From NCBI GenBank assembly GCA_002110485.1, contig MOWL01000002.1:868001-932000 (forward strand): a DNA stretch of 64,000 nt, written 5' to 3'. The notes under the pieces were generated by a model. It saw only the letters and a list, made by a program, of their open reading frames with translations. It was not told the origin of the DNA and did no database searches. Of the stretch, positions 30,880 through 43,702 are shown piece by piece. Source of the stretch: Emergomyces orientalis (taxonomy: Eukaryota; Ascomycota; Eurotiomycetes; Onygenales; Ajellomycetaceae). How positions within the stretch are numbered: position 1 is the stretch's first letter; every line of letters begins with the position of its first letter. Both the position numbers and the translations under genes were made by a program.

Positions 30880-33800
30880 TCATTCGTCCTCCTCTTTGGC
30901 GTTTGTATCAGGTTTTATGACGCTGGGGACCTCTTGCAGTTTGGGCTTCCACAAAATTTGGGCCTGAATCTTGTCAAGGTCGTTGAAGACGATGTCAAAG
31001 ACCTCTGAGTACCAATTGACAGGATGGCCTTCGATGCCTTTCTTGATGTTCTACAGATAAATGTTAGAGAAGTAAAAAATTTCGATGTCGTGGTTCGTCG
31101 GGATTGAAATTGGAAACGAATATATCTTCGGTAGTGAGGAAGGGGAACAAGAGGGCACAAACCTCCGGTAGCTCCAGCCAATCCGACATGTTATCAGCTG
31201 GGAAGATGATTGTTTTGGCACCTGCTCGTCGAGCAGCTACGGTCTTTTCACGAAGGCCACCGATACGGAGGACTTTGCCCGTCACGGTAAGTTCGCCGGT
31301 CATGGCAATGGTTGGGTCGAGGGGATGGTTAAGAGCGAGGGAGAGCAGGGAGGTCGCCATCGTGATACCAGCAGAAGGACCTATGTTACTTTTAGTATAC
31401 ATTCAATTGACTCCTTGTTTGCGCTATCCTATACATACCGTCCTTCTGCACAGCACCCTCCGGGCAATGCAAGTGGACCTTCGCCCGCTCAAAGAATTTA
31501 TTCTCTGGAAACTCCTTGGCCATCAAAGATTTTGCAAACGAGTATGCAATAACGGTCGATTCTTTCATGACAGTCATCAAATTTCCGGTTTGTTCCAGGC
31601 CTGGCCGCGACGTTGGCGACAGAGCGGTTTCCAAGATTGACTCCACATATAAAGCGGCCCCTCCCATGCTGGTCCACGCGAGACCCATGGCTACGCCTGC
31701 GGGAGTGATATCGTACAGCCTATCAGAGGTGAAAATGGGCGGGCCGACGTAATCTTTCAAGTTGTCTTTGTTGATTGAAACGTGGACATCTTCTGGGACG
31801 TGTGCCGCGACCAGAGGTGCCGGGGCCGGTTCAGGCGATTTCTCGTGGCCTTCGGCAACACTCTCCTCGCTTTTGGTCTCCTGCTCCAACGCCGTTCTCA
31901 CCTCCTCTCGAACGGTGATTTCTTCAGAAGCGTCTTTCTCCTGCTCCGGTAAATTCTGGATAATTTTCAACGCAGCTTTTCTGTAAACTTTCTCTATTTG
32001 CTTTTTAAGATTTCGCACACCGCTCTCTCGACAGTAAGATTTGATAAGTTCTTCAATAGCATCTTTTTCCAATACCACATCAACATCCTTCAAACCGCTC
32101 ATTTCCTTAGCGAAAGGTGCCAGGTATCGCTCTGCGATAGCCATCTTCTCATCCGCAACATACCCAGACAGCTCTATCATTTCCATTCTGTCCAGCAAGG
32201 GCCGCGGAATTGTATCCGTCATGTTGGCTGTGCACACGAACAAAACCTTTGACAGATCCACGGGGACGTCCATGTAATGATCCAAAAAGGAAGAGTTCTG
32301 TTCGGGATCCAAAAGCTCAAGCAGAGCCGAAGAAGGATCTCCTTGGTGCCCTCGGCCAATTTTATCAACCTCATCAATAAGGATCAAGGGGTTCTCGGTT
32401 TGGCACTTTTTCAGCGCTTGGATGACGCGACCTGGTAAGGCGCCAACGTAGGTTCGTCGATGGCCCTTGATCTCTGCTACATCTGTAAGCCCGCCAACGC
32501 TGAATCGATAATACTGTCGATTGAGTGCCCGAGCGATCGACTTCCCAATGCTAGTCTTACCAACACCAGGCGGTCCGACAAAACATAGAATCTTCCCCTC
32601 GACAGTACCGCGAAGTTTCCCAACAGCAATAAACTCTAAAATACGATCTTTGACGTCTTTGAGGCCGTAGTGGTCTTCATCCAATACGGTCATTGCATTC
32701 TTGATACCAAAAGTCTCGGGGCTCCTCTTACCCCATGGAATTTGCGTTATCCAGTCGAGGTAATTTCTTGTGACATTGAATTCCGAAGCTGCGGGCTCGA
32801 GATGCGCCAGTTTATTCAGCTCTTCGTCAAATACCTTCTTCACAGCTTCAGGCATAGCAAGTTTTTCTGCCTTCTCCTTGAATTTTTCCACCAATTTTTC
32901 CTTCCCATCAGATTCAATACCAAGTTCACGTCGAATACCCTTCATTTGCTCCATCAGCCAATATTCCCGTTGCCGCTTTTGTATTTTCGCCTCGACATCC
33001 TTCGATATTTTCGATTGCAGCTGAGCATTCATGAGTTCCTTTTTAAGTACCACAAGGGCCTTGGACAGGCGTTCTTGGATATTCATCGTATCCAGCACAT
33101 CTTGTAACTCCTTGACCTCACCAGCCGAGACAGCAGCAGCGAAATCAGCCAGGTTTGCCGGTTCATCCATGATATTGCCAGAGTGACTCATTGAGAAGGT
33201 CGAGATCTGATCCCGAAAGAGTGGATTCAGATTCGCAATATCTTTAAAGACATTGACAATCTCATTAGTAACAGCGCGGATCATAGTATTTTTCTTGTCG
33301 TACGGTTCCTCCGTAAGGTTTTCCACATTGACTATACTGACGGGGTATTTGTGTAAAAATGATGTGGGTTCGTATGGAGTGTCCTTAGCAGGCTGCTCCA
33401 GGGTAGCCTCTTCAAAACTGGCGACAACATCGCCCTGTTTTTCGGGAGCTGCTTCCTTTGGAATCTGCTGGTCGTTTTCTGCTTTCTGAGACGTATCGCG
33501 GGGTGGTATTAACGATGATATCTTAATTCTCCGATGAGGATATAACACCGCAGTCAACCCGCTCTCTGTCCCATGTACAGGAAAGACACTCGTGATCTGC
33601 GCAAACACGCCAACATCATGTACTTCATCTATATCCTCAATCACATCCCTATCCGCCGCTTCATCCTTAAATAAAAATGCCCCGACGTATGGTTGTCCCC
33701 GTTTCATCATCTCCTGTATAGCGGAGACAACACTGGGGTCGCGGACCGTAACCGCCTTGTAATACCCAGGGAAAAGCGGTCTCCGGGCAATTGGAATAGC

Positions 33801-34298
33801 CATAACCTGCGGGTACACATCTGGGATCGTAGCCTTTTGCAGTGCCTTTTCCGCAGAACTTTTTCTCCCCCTTCTCCCACCATCACCGCTTCCAGACCCG
33901 GGGCTTCCTCCTCCCGCAACACTCGCACCGCTAGGTTTCGCATCTATGGGGGAAGTAGAAGCGGGTATAGGCGAAGGCGTATCTGAAGGCTTGTCCTTTC
34001 CTTCCGACGGCCTCCCGGGCCTTGGCTTTTCTTCCTGATTCTTTTCTGTCTCTGTTCCTTCCTCCTTCTCCTCCTTCGGCTCGGGTGGTTGCGGCTTTTC
34101 TTTTCGGTGGGCATTGCTTGATGAGAAGCTTCGTGATGCCGATGCGAAGGGCGAAAGATGTAGTGATTTTGCCTCTAGACTGGAATTAACGCAAAATCTG
34201 TAAGAGGAGGAGGGAGCAGAAGGGTATTTAGACGGGAGATTTCGCGACGACGCCTGGCGAAGGGCTGCCCTCCATGGCAAGCTCTGGGCCCGAATCAT
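30880..34298 (-). CDS. pim1: mitochondrial ATP-dependent Lon protease PIM1
   Basis: AAA+ serine protease of the mitochondrial matrix that degrades misfolded and oxidised proteins and binds mitochondrial DNA. Three exons (34298-31439, 31380-31163, 31050-30880) give 1082 residues. The N-terminus is rich in R, S and A with few acidic residues, fitting a matrix-targeting presequence, followed by a charged P/E/K linker. The LON substrate-binding domain starts near YPQVMAIPIARRPLFPGYYK (about 159). Walker A GPPGVGKTS is near 575 and Walker B LILIDEVDKIG near 634. The protease domain contains DGPSAGITMA with the catalytic Ser956 directly after the first splice junction, and GGLREKTVAARRAGAK with catalytic Lys999. 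The 43-residue spacing equals that of E. coli Lon (S679-K722). All key residues are intact. Intron 1 splits the Gly codon before the PS(A)G catalytic motif, so correct splicing is required for activity. Divergent from mdj1. Confidence 0.97.
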
Positions 34299-34756
34299 AG
34301 TTCCGAAACGAGCCTGGACGGGGCGATCTCAAATGAGTGTAGATGGGGGAGATTAGTGTACAATCTGCGCATCCACTATCTCCCAAGCAGAATTGCAGAA
34401 GGCAATCGACTCAGGCAGAGGAGTGAAAGGGAGTGGAATGAAATGAATATATTCGGCTTTGGAAGCTTTGCTCCTGCTTAGTGAGACTCAGAGAATCCAA
34501 TCGAATGACGGAACGCCGGCAGAATATTGTTCCGGAGCCGTGGTCCTCGATTAGTCATCCCGACGCAAGAAACTTTTTTTTTTTTCCCAGTGACGGACGA
34601 GGGAGTTAAAACAAGAACGAGACGAAGCGAGAGTCCGTCAAAACTACTAGATATCCGGCTATCTTGTTGTGCTCATATACCCGGCCTTACTTCTGCGTAC
34701 AGCCTGGCTATCTCAACACCCCCTCCTGCATTGGTGCATTTCTCCTTTGTTTTAAA
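34299..34756. promoter_or_regulatory. shared divergent promoter region of PIM1 and MDJ1
   Basis: 458 bases separate the start codons of the mitochondrial protease and its partner J-protein. Scattered GAA/TTC trinucleotides occur (for example around 34440-34460 and 34520-34545), but I do not find a perfect three-unit heat-shock element. A T12 run is near 34573. Confidence 0.6.
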
Positions 34757-36588
34757 ATGAGCGCGGGTGCTCCTAGTATACCAAGGGCGGCCCTTATCCC
34801 GGCTCGTCTTCTCTGGACTTCACGACATTGCTCTAATCAATGTGCCACGATACGACCGCAAATCCAGTCAAAATCTTTCCAGAATGACTGCAGGGCTTAC
34901 CATGATAAGCGGCCGTGTTCAAAGCCATTGAATGACCGCGGAACTCGTCCATTCTCAAAGGTAGGCGACCATCTACCTATTTAGTTCCATGCTCGATACG
35001 TAACAGCTAACCCCAGGCTCCCGTCTATTCCCAGGCGTTCCATGCATCTGTGCCGTCTCAAGCCACACGCGACCCTTACAATGTGCTCGGAGTAGGCAAG
35101 GACGCCTCTGCAGCAGACATTAAAAGAGCGTACTACGGACTCGCCAAAAAATACCACCCCGACACAAACAAGGATGCCAATGCGAAAGAAAAATTTGCAG
35201 AGGCACAATCAGCATACGAGTTGCTTTCAGATGCGGAAAAGAGACAAGCGTACGACCGTTTTGGCTCGGCAGCATTCGATCAGAACGGTGGCTTCAATCC
35301 TGGGGCCGGGGCGGGTCCTGGTACTGGTGGCCCATTTTCTGGAGCAACCGCAGGCGGATTCCATGGGTTTGGCGGCGGGTTCCCTGGCGGGGGGTTCTCT
35401 GCAGATATAAATTTTGAGGATTTATTTGGTGCTTTTGCGGGTGGTGCAGGCCGGCGGGGTCGGTCGAGAGGAGGGCCGTTCCGGTCTGCAGTGGTGGAAG
35501 GGGATGATATCGAGGTGCAGACAAATATTTCTTTCATGGATGCTGCCAAGGGGACGACGAAGGAGATTTTCATTACTCCGCTTGTTCAATGCAGAACGTG
35601 CAATGGCGAAGGAACGAAACCGGGTAAGAAGCGGGCACAGTGCAAAACATGCGGTGGGACTGGATCACAGGTTCATTTCATCCAGGGAGGATTTCAGATG
35701 GCTAGTACCTGCACCTCGTGCGGCGGTGCTGGTGTGTCCATTCCCCGAGGGTCCGAATGTAATAGCTGTGGCGGCGATGGTGTAGTCCGGGAACGGAAGA
35801 CGGTGCATGTGAATATCCCAGGGGGTGTGGAGGATGGCATGCGACTACGGGTTCCAGGGGAAGGAGACATGCCAGCAGTAGAACCCGGTGCTCGAACACA
35901 GCGGGGCGACCTTTATGTCTTCATCAAAGTAGCCCCCGATTCCCGCTTCAGCAGGTCTGGTTCGGATGTCCTGTACACCGCACAAATTCCTCTCACAACT
36001 GCGCTGCTGGGTGGTGAGGTCACAGTACCAACACTAGATGGAGAGGTCAAGGTTAAGGTGGCCACAGGAACTGGTACTGGGGATAAAATTACCCTGTCAG
36101 GGATGGGAATGCGGAAGCTTGAAGGCCGTCGTGGCCAACAGGGTGACCTCAAAGTTGAATTCAAAGTTGCCATGCCGAAATATCTGAGTGCGAACCAGCG
36201 AACGATCTTGGAGGTGCTTGCTGACGAGATGGGTGACAAAACCGCTCGACGAATGATGAACGTCAACAAAAACGACAAGTGAGTAAATACAAAATTTTAT
36301 CAAAAAAGGCCCATCCCGTGTAAGATGTTGTGATGGACAGAATGTTGACGACGTATGTTCTTTACCTTTTTCTTGTTTAGGCCTTCTTCTCCCGACTCGT
36401 CGTCAACCAACAAAGACAGCAGCAGCACGTCCAGCAGTAATTCTCACAAAAACGAAGGTTTCCTTAAATCGGCGTGGCATAAACTCATGAACCAGCACGG
36501 CAACGGCAGCGATTCCTCTGAAAAGCCCAACAATGCCAGTGACGGGAACAAAACTGACGAATCGAAGAAAGCCTCTGGCTCAGGATGA
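34757..36588 (+). CDS. mdj1: mitochondrial DnaJ (Hsp40) co-chaperone MDJ1
   Basis: Matrix J-protein that stimulates Hsp70 (Ssc1) in folding and delivers substrates for PIM1-dependent proteolysis. Three exons (34757-34960, 35017-36278, 36381-36588) give 557 residues. Exon 1 encodes an R/S/A-rich, acid-poor presequence. The J domain starts DPYNVLGVGKDASAADIKRA and includes YHPDTNKD with the HPD triad. A G/F-rich linker follows. The zinc region has all four repeats (CRTCNGEG, CKTCGGTG, CTSCGGAG, CNSCGGDG). The C-terminal substrate domains include VNIPGGVEDGMRLRV and GDLYVFIKV. The last exon adds an S/N/K-rich tail. Two acceptor AGs for exon 2, 18 bases apart (exon start 35017 or 35035), both keep frame and change six residues before the J domain. 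Confidence 0.96.
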
Positions 36589-37832
36589 TATATGTATCCC
36601 ACATCTTTCAGGATGTTGTGATGTTATTTTTCTTAATCCTGTCCTTTTTTCTTTTTTTTTTTCATAGCGTTGGCAAGCAAGGGATTTCCCTCATCTTGTT
36701 TTGCTTCTTCTTGTACATGTCCCCTCTTATTGATGGTTGGATCAATATTTCTGTTCATTATTTTATTTTGACATCTTTTATTTGGGAGTTTGTATGATTA
36801 AATAAATGCATGGCAGGGTTTGGTCATTTAGACTTTAGGGAGAAAAGGATTGAATATCCTCATTTCTTAACCTGTGTACAGTAACTACTACTGCTTTGTA
36901 TATAACATCTCCGCTGCAGTCAGGCTCGATATGTGCCAAAAACAATCAGGAACATTATAATTTTATACGATATCTCATGCTAATGAATGTATGGTTAATT
37001 AATATTAGCCCATATACCCTAGAGTCCAGATAGGGGGCATGTAATATATTGTCCCCCTCAGACATACATCAGATAGCATCCAACAATGAATGACATTGTC
37101 CTCATCCCTCCAAATCTATTATCTCTTAGTGCCGTGCATTGGTGGCCTTTCTGCTGCCAATCACAGGCCATAGCTCGGGCGGTTCCATACATGAAATGTC
37201 CATCGTGTGCCCAGATAGATTTCTTCCCTCTTCCCACTGGCTAAAACCTGCGCCCAGTAAGTAGCCCAGCCTAAGAATAGCCTTGCCAACCACCTAACTA
37301 ACCCGCATAACCTGGGCTTCGAGAAGAGGTGTCGATTCTCAGCTCCGTTTGTTACACCTTACCCATTTTATTCCAGCTCTCTCTGGCTTCCTTCTTCTCA
37401 TCACTGTTGTTTGTGGTTTGTACATGTATTATTTGTTGTGGTTATGGTTATAGTTGAAAGACTTAACCTTGCCCAAGTTATGCTAGCCCACCACCGCCCC
37501 CAAACTAACAACATCATCGTCATTGTCCTAGACGAAGACCAATCCTGAGGCCCGTACCCCACACCCAGCCATCAACAGCCTCTCTCCAACCACTACTTCT
37601 GCAGGCCAAATACGACTCGTTGCTCTCTGACCCCTTCTGCGGCCGCTTTTCGCGTGGTGTTTGCGAAAGGGAGCTGTTTTTACCTCCGACCCTCCTCCTT
37701 GCTTGTCCTAACCAACCCGACCGCATTTCGACCAAACATTTTAACCTAAACCACAACCCCTCCATCCACCTCCTCCTCGTCGTTGTCTTCCTCCCCGCCC
37801 CACCCATCCAGCCCCGGCGGGCCATTCTCAAG
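36589..37832. other. intergenic, mdj1 3' end and bro1 5' flank
   Basis: The first part is T-rich and probably holds the mdj1 3' UTR. The C-rich, pyrimidine-biased stretch at 37680-37830 directly before the bro1 ATG looks like a typical fungal promoter or leader. No other gene is supported. Confidence 0.5.
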
Positions 37833-40800
37833 ATGGTGCAGTCGCCTATGATATCCAGTCCGCTGAAGCAAACCAGCGAGATCGACTGGATACAGCCCCT
37901 CAAAGCCTACATCCGCCAGACATACGGTGATGACCCGGAGAGATACTCGGAGGAATGCGCAACGTTGAATAGGCTGCGGCAGGATATGAGGGGCGCCGGC
38001 AAAGATAGCGCAGCTGGGCGGGATCTATTATATCGATATTATGGCCAGCTGGAACTGCTAGATTTGCGGTTTCCGGTTGATGAGAACCATATCAAGATAT
38101 CCTTCACCTGGTACAGTCTACCTCTCTGAAAATAGCAATTCCATTATGCTTTGCTCACTTTCCCTCTTTCTCTAACTTACTGTTGTTCTACGACACATCA
38201 GGTACGATGCATTTACACACAAGCCAACCTCTCAATATTCATTGGCGTACGAAAAGGCTTCGATTATCTTCAATATCTCCGCTGTTCTATCATGTCATGC
38301 CGCGAACCAAAACCGGTCCGAAGACACTGGGTTGAAGACCGCTTATCACTCCTTCCAAGCCTCTGCGGGGATGTTCACTTATATCAACGAAAACTTCCTA
38401 CATGCCCCTTCCACCGATCTGAGTAGGGACACCGTTAAGACGCTGATTTCGATAATGCTTGCCCAGGGTCAGGAGGTTTTCTTGGAGAAACAGATAGCGG
38501 ATGGGAAGAAACCGGGGTTCCTGGCTAAACTCGCAAGCCAAGCAGCCTATCTCTATTCACAGGCTGTGGAAGGGGTACAGGAAAATGTGGCGAAGGGCAT
38601 ATTTGAAAAAGTGTGGTCGATTGTTGTTCAAGTAAAAGCCTCCCTTCTAGCCGCTGTCGCTGGTTACTATCAGGCCATTGCGGACGATGAAGGAACTCTA
38701 TACGGAATTTCCATCGCTCGACTCCAGCTGGCCGAAAAACAGGCCACCGCAGCACTGAGTTGGGCCAAGTCTTTCCCAGCCTCTCCCCCCGCAGGCTCAA
38801 ATCTAAGCGCAGATACCAGTCCAATCTTACTCGATCTCGCACGGCGACACCTAACAAATGTTCAGGAAAAATTGGCAACATTTACTAAGGATAATGATTT
38901 TATATACCACCAGCCCGTCCCTTCTGAACCCAGTTTATCGACTATCGCGAAGTTACCCGCTGCCAAGGCAATACCGGTTAGTGAACTATACCAAGGACAA
39001 GATATACAGAGGATAATCGGACCGGATATCTTCCAAAAGATCGTTCCCATGTCTGTTACGGAATCAGCAAGTTTGTACGATGAGGAGAAAGCAAAGTTAG
39101 TCCGTGCAGAAGCAGAGAAAGTTGAAGCCGCGAACGGGGAAATGGCGGCTAGTCTCGACTACCTCAAATTACCAGGAAGCTTGAATATTTTGAAAGGAGG
39201 AATGGACCAGGAAATGGATGTTGATGAAGATTTTAAGATGTGGTGTGAAGAATTGGCTAATGCGCCTCCTTTCCGTGAAGCTTTCAACGAGTTGCAGGAG
39301 GATAAAATATCCATATTAAGTGTACTCGATCAATGTTCCAAACAGCTTGATATGGAAGAGAGCGTTTGTGAAAAGATGCGGTCCAAGTACGGGGCAGATT
39401 GGGTACAACAGCCCAGCTCCCGATTGACGTCGACCTTGCGGAGTGATGTGCGGAGCTACCGCGATACCATCGACGAAGCTAGTTCCAGCGACTCACAGCT
39501 TCTGGTGAATCTGAGACAACATGAAACTGACTTCGAGGAAATGCGGTCCGCCGGAGAAACTGAGGAAGCTGATGTTTTGTTTCAAAGGGCACTTATTAAG
39601 GCTGGAGGAAAACATGGCAAAGGTCGAAATGGACATGGTAGCCCTTACACCGCGGCCCCGGAGACAAATCTCTTGGGTGATGATTTCGAAGGGGAGACGT
39701 CTGTTGCTGAGCAGATTTCGAGGGTGGAGGAGTTGCTAAGGAAGCTGAATCTTGTGAAAAGAGACAGGAATCAGATTTTGAAGGATTTGAAAGAGAAGGT
39801 TTGCACTCTCCTATCTAACATGTTCATTGTTTTAAGTTGTTGATAATGCTAACAAGTCCTAGGTGCATAATGATGATATTTCCAATGTCCTTATACTGAA
39901 CAAAAAATCGATTGCCAACCAAGAAAACCAACTGTTCCAAACAGAACTTGAGAAATTCCGACCTCACCAAAATCGACTGCTACAAGCAAACCACAAGCAA
40001 ACGGCCCTCATGAAAGAACTTACAAAAGTTTACGGTGACCTTCTGCAGGATAACAGAGTCAGATCGGAGCAGTCCAAGTATGAAGTCCTCACTAGACAGA
40101 GGAACTCGGTTATGTCCAAATATAAAAAAATATACAATGCCTTCAGAGATATTAACTCAGGCCTAGAACAAGCACAAGCTTTCTACGCGGAGATGAAGGA
40201 TACAGTGGACAGCCTACGGAAAAACGTCGATACATTTGTCAACAACAGACGATCCGAAGGCGCGCAACTCCTCAGCCAGATCGAGCGAGACAAAGCCCTC
40301 CATCAATCCAACCAAGAGGACCGGGAACGCGAAAAGCTGAAAACCCTGATGGAACGCCTCTCCGTAGACACCAGTCCCCAGTCACCACCAACCTCCTCCT
40401 CGTCAAAACCAAAACCATCCCCCTTAAAGACCACCTCCGGCCGCTCCCCATCACTGCCCTCCCACCACAACGCCCCCTCCTATCCCGCCAGCGGCATCGC
40501 CTCACAAACCAGCCAATACCTGGTTGGACAACAACAGCAGCAGCAGCAGCAGCAACCACAACCACAACAGCAACAGCAACAATACGCCCAACAGGGCCCC
40601 CCCGGCGGCCCTTCAACCGAAGGCTACAACCCCATGGCCTACCTCTACCAGCCCCCAATCTCCCCGCCACCAAACCAACAATACTTCTCTCCGTCACAGT
40701 ACGGCTACGCAAGCCAGCAACAACCCCAATCAAGCATGCAACCGCCATCGCATGCTTCCCAGTTCATGCCGCAGGGGTACATACCGCCTCCGCCGCCGCC

Positions 40801-40981
40801 GCGGCCGTCGCAGTCACCCTACCCGCAGTCCAACGCGCAGTATCCGCCAGCGGGATATGTGCAGCAACGGCCGTATAGTGGCATGCTGCAGCAGCAGCAT
40901 CCGTCACAGACGCCACAAGGCCCCCCTGGAGGGCAGAATAATAGTAATGACCCATGGGCGGGGCTGAATGCGTGGAAATAA
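37833..40981 (+). CDS. bro1: ESCRT-associated vacuolar sorting protein BRO1
   Basis: Class E factor that binds the ESCRT-III subunit Snf7 on endosomes and recruits the deubiquitinase Doa4 for multivesicular-body sorting. Three exons (37833-38110, 38202-39798, 39863-40981) give 997 residues. The BRO1 domain fills about 5-390: SSPLKQTSEIDWIQPLKAYI, YYGQLELLDLRFPVDENHIK, and FTWYDAF across the first junction. The coiled-coil V domain (ALIX-like) covers about 410-740, including ISRVEELLRKLNLVKRDRNQ and NDDISNVLILN across the second junction. The last 240 residues are P/Q/S/Y-rich with a polyglutamine run and end DPWAGLNAWK. The N-terminal MVQSPMISSPLKQT form separates BRO1 from the pH-response relative PalA/Rim20. 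Spacing to mdj1 is about 1.2 kb. Confidence 0.96.
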
Positions 40982-43702
40982 GAATCCGGTTGAATCGGGA
41001 CGACGGCTCGCGTTCTCTCTATTAGGCTGAGAAAGACGAGAAAGAGGTTCAAGGAGGGGGATGGCAAAAAGAAAACGAAAAAAAAATATATATTTTCAAA
41101 ATCAAAACCAAAATCCAAACAAGGGAAAAGGGAAAGGTAAATGGGAAATGGGAAACGGCAAAGGGAAATAGGAAAATACATTTGTAGGTAGAAATCGTGA
41201 AAGAGTTCTTCTAGTACCGCAAGGGAAATCGATTTAACCGGATATCCGGTTGTCCAGTGATGGGGAGGGAGGGAAGGGAGAAGATGGGTTTAGGACTGTG
41301 GTCGGGGAAGGAAAGGATGGTATGAAATGGGCTTCTCTGTGTGCAAAGGAGGGTGGAGTGAACGCTGCTGATTTGCGGGCACAACGTTTAGTAGGGGGAA
41401 TATGGATACTGGAACTGTTTCATTCAACTTTTTGTTTCCAACTTTCATTTTTTTTTTACTTTTTCATTTTCATTTTGGTTTTATTCTTTATCATTTTTAT
41501 ACATGTCTCTATAACTCATTGCTTGTTCTTGCTGTTTTTTCTATATATTTTTTTTACTAGCCCTTTCTTCCAACTATACGATTATATTCCACACCGCATT
41601 ATCATCATTTTATCATTTTATCCATCATATAGTTTGTTTTGCTATGTTAGCACTTCCCTTCCCCTCCCCTCCCTTCTCATTTTATTTTATTCATCATTAT
41701 CATTAGTTTTCTACAAAGAGTTTTCCTTCTTCTCTCACTCATTTTCTCCTCTGGTTATTTCCTTAAAACACATGATCATAATTAATCCCCCCCCCCCTCC
41801 AACCTTAAATTTTCTCTTTCTTCAGCCGCCAGCCCAAACCTTACTGACACCAGAATCCAGTCTAGCGCCCTTTTGGGGTCACCAGCGGCTAAGCAAGCCG
41901 AAATATCATACACTACCTAGGCAAACAATAATGAAAAGCTGCTTCGGCTGTGCTGCCCGAGTAACTTCTCCCATATCTTTAACCGCCCCCCCCCCGCCCC
42001 CCCTTTTTCTACGAGGTTTTTAGTGGGGTATGATCAACAAATCCCCTAGCCGCCGAGATAGAGAGCCGTAAATGTTTCAACTTTGAAGAGTGGCATGGCT
42101 AATCCTCGCAGCCACCCAGGGGGGTTGCGAGTTGTCCAATGGATCTGAAAGGCCGGGGATGGGAATGGAGAAGAAAGAAAAGGGTTTACTATAAATAAAT
42201 AAATAAATGCCGAATAAAAAATTTTACAAAAATTAATAAACGGAGAACGGCCAGACAAACAGACAAACAGAGAGCTAACTAGTTGAATTTGTTCAGCGTG
42301 GGGAAAACATAGATAGGAAAGCCTAGACCACACTCATCCCCACGCTTCCGGCATACCTACCTCCTCGTCGTATGACCAAGACCAAAAAAAAAAAAAAAAA
42401 AACGAATATCCGGTGTAAAACGAACATTCTGCCATTATATGAGAACCTAAAATTGTATCCTAGCCGCGCAGCCCCGGAATAATATATCAAAACAATAATC
42501 TCAATAAAAATTAAAAAACCATCCGCTCCCACCACCACCTAACCTACCCTACATGGCCCCGATATCCGATATTGATATACCGGGAACCGTCTCCTTCGCT
42601 TTTGCCCCCCTTCCTTGGCCCCCTCTTAACACAGGGAGCAAGGGAAAAAAAAAAAAAAAACGAGAGCTATCCATCTACCTCGGCATTTCGCATTGCGTTA
42701 TTGCGTTTACATCATAGCTAATTTCGTCATTAATTGCTAGGAAACTGGGGGGCGGGGGCGGTGGTGGCGTCTGTTCCCCATAAGTAAAGTTTTTTGGAAG
42801 AGGAACGTGGAAGCCGAGGGGGTCAAATAATAATAATTTAAAAACCTTGTAACTGTAATTGCATGTTAATTGAGTGTTGCTGCACCCAATAGTGAAAATA
42901 GATGAAAGCTACTTTTGTTTTCTTCAAATTTTTTCAAATTTTTTCCCACATTGAATAGATAAATAGATATAGATAGGTGTGTTCTAATAAAATAAGTTAG
43001 AGAAAGAAAGAAGCAAGGAGAGGGGAAAGAGACGAAGAAAATCATCAGAGAAACTTTTTTTCACGCTTTCTTTCTTTTTCTGGTGAAAGTCTGGGATGGG
43101 AAATTCTTTTTGCGCGTATTAATGTTTTGTATATCGTGCAAGTTTTCATATTTTCTTTTCCGGCAAAAAAAAGAAAGCGAAGCAGAGAGTTTAAAAAAAG
43201 ACTTTCATGAAGTGGGTTGAGAAAACAGAAATATAGAAATAATATCTTTGAAGAGTAGAGAAGCCAACTATAAAAGGGAAAAAAAGATAAGAGAAATAAA
43301 GATCTTAGCAAAACAATTGAAGGAGAGCAAGGTTATAAAAAAACAATGAAAATGAGAAATAAGAAAGAGTAATGGTGAAAAAAGTTTAAAAAAACAAATG
43401 TAAAGAAACAGAATTAAGCCCATCCATCTATAATTTTGACTCCGTACGAAACATCGCTGAAGGCACCGATAACAAGCAAGGAAAAGAGGAGAGAAAAGAG
43501 AAAAGAAGTAAGGAAAAAAAAAAGGATGACAAAAAAATTAAAAAATAACAATAAAAATAAAAATGCAAAAGACAGTCTCGCGAGAGAAAATATCCTTCAA
43601 AAACAATCTAGATAAAATTTATTTTTGCTCAAACCCCGTTTACATATATATATATATATATATATACGTATAAAACGTGATTTAATGAAAAAAACTTTCC
43701 TT
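40982..43702. other. 2.7 kb intergenic region between bro1 and creA 3' ends
   Basis: Strongly strand-biased, low-complexity DNA: long T/TTC and A/G-rich blocks, short C8-C10 runs, and A17-A18 runs near 42386 and 42644. The plus-strand frame at 41250-42023 is open for 257 codons only because it is pyrimidine-rich. No gene or RNA is supported. Much of it may be long 3' UTRs. Confidence 0.55.
43644..43666. repeat. (AT)11 dinucleotide repeat downstream of creA
   Basis: Alternating AT for 23 bases, 37 bases beyond the creA stop codon, within the presumed 3' UTR. Confidence 0.9.

Noticed and set aside
34299..34756. Heat-shock elements in the PIM1/MDJ1 intergenic region
   Set aside because: GAA and TTC triplets occur, but none of the groups I checked had the required alternating five-base spacing over three units.
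41250..42023. Plus-strand open frame of 257 codons downstream of bro1
   Set aside because: Its length comes from T/C-rich low-complexity DNA (runs of F, I, L, S, then P), with no domain, no conservation-like pattern and no sensible gene spacing.
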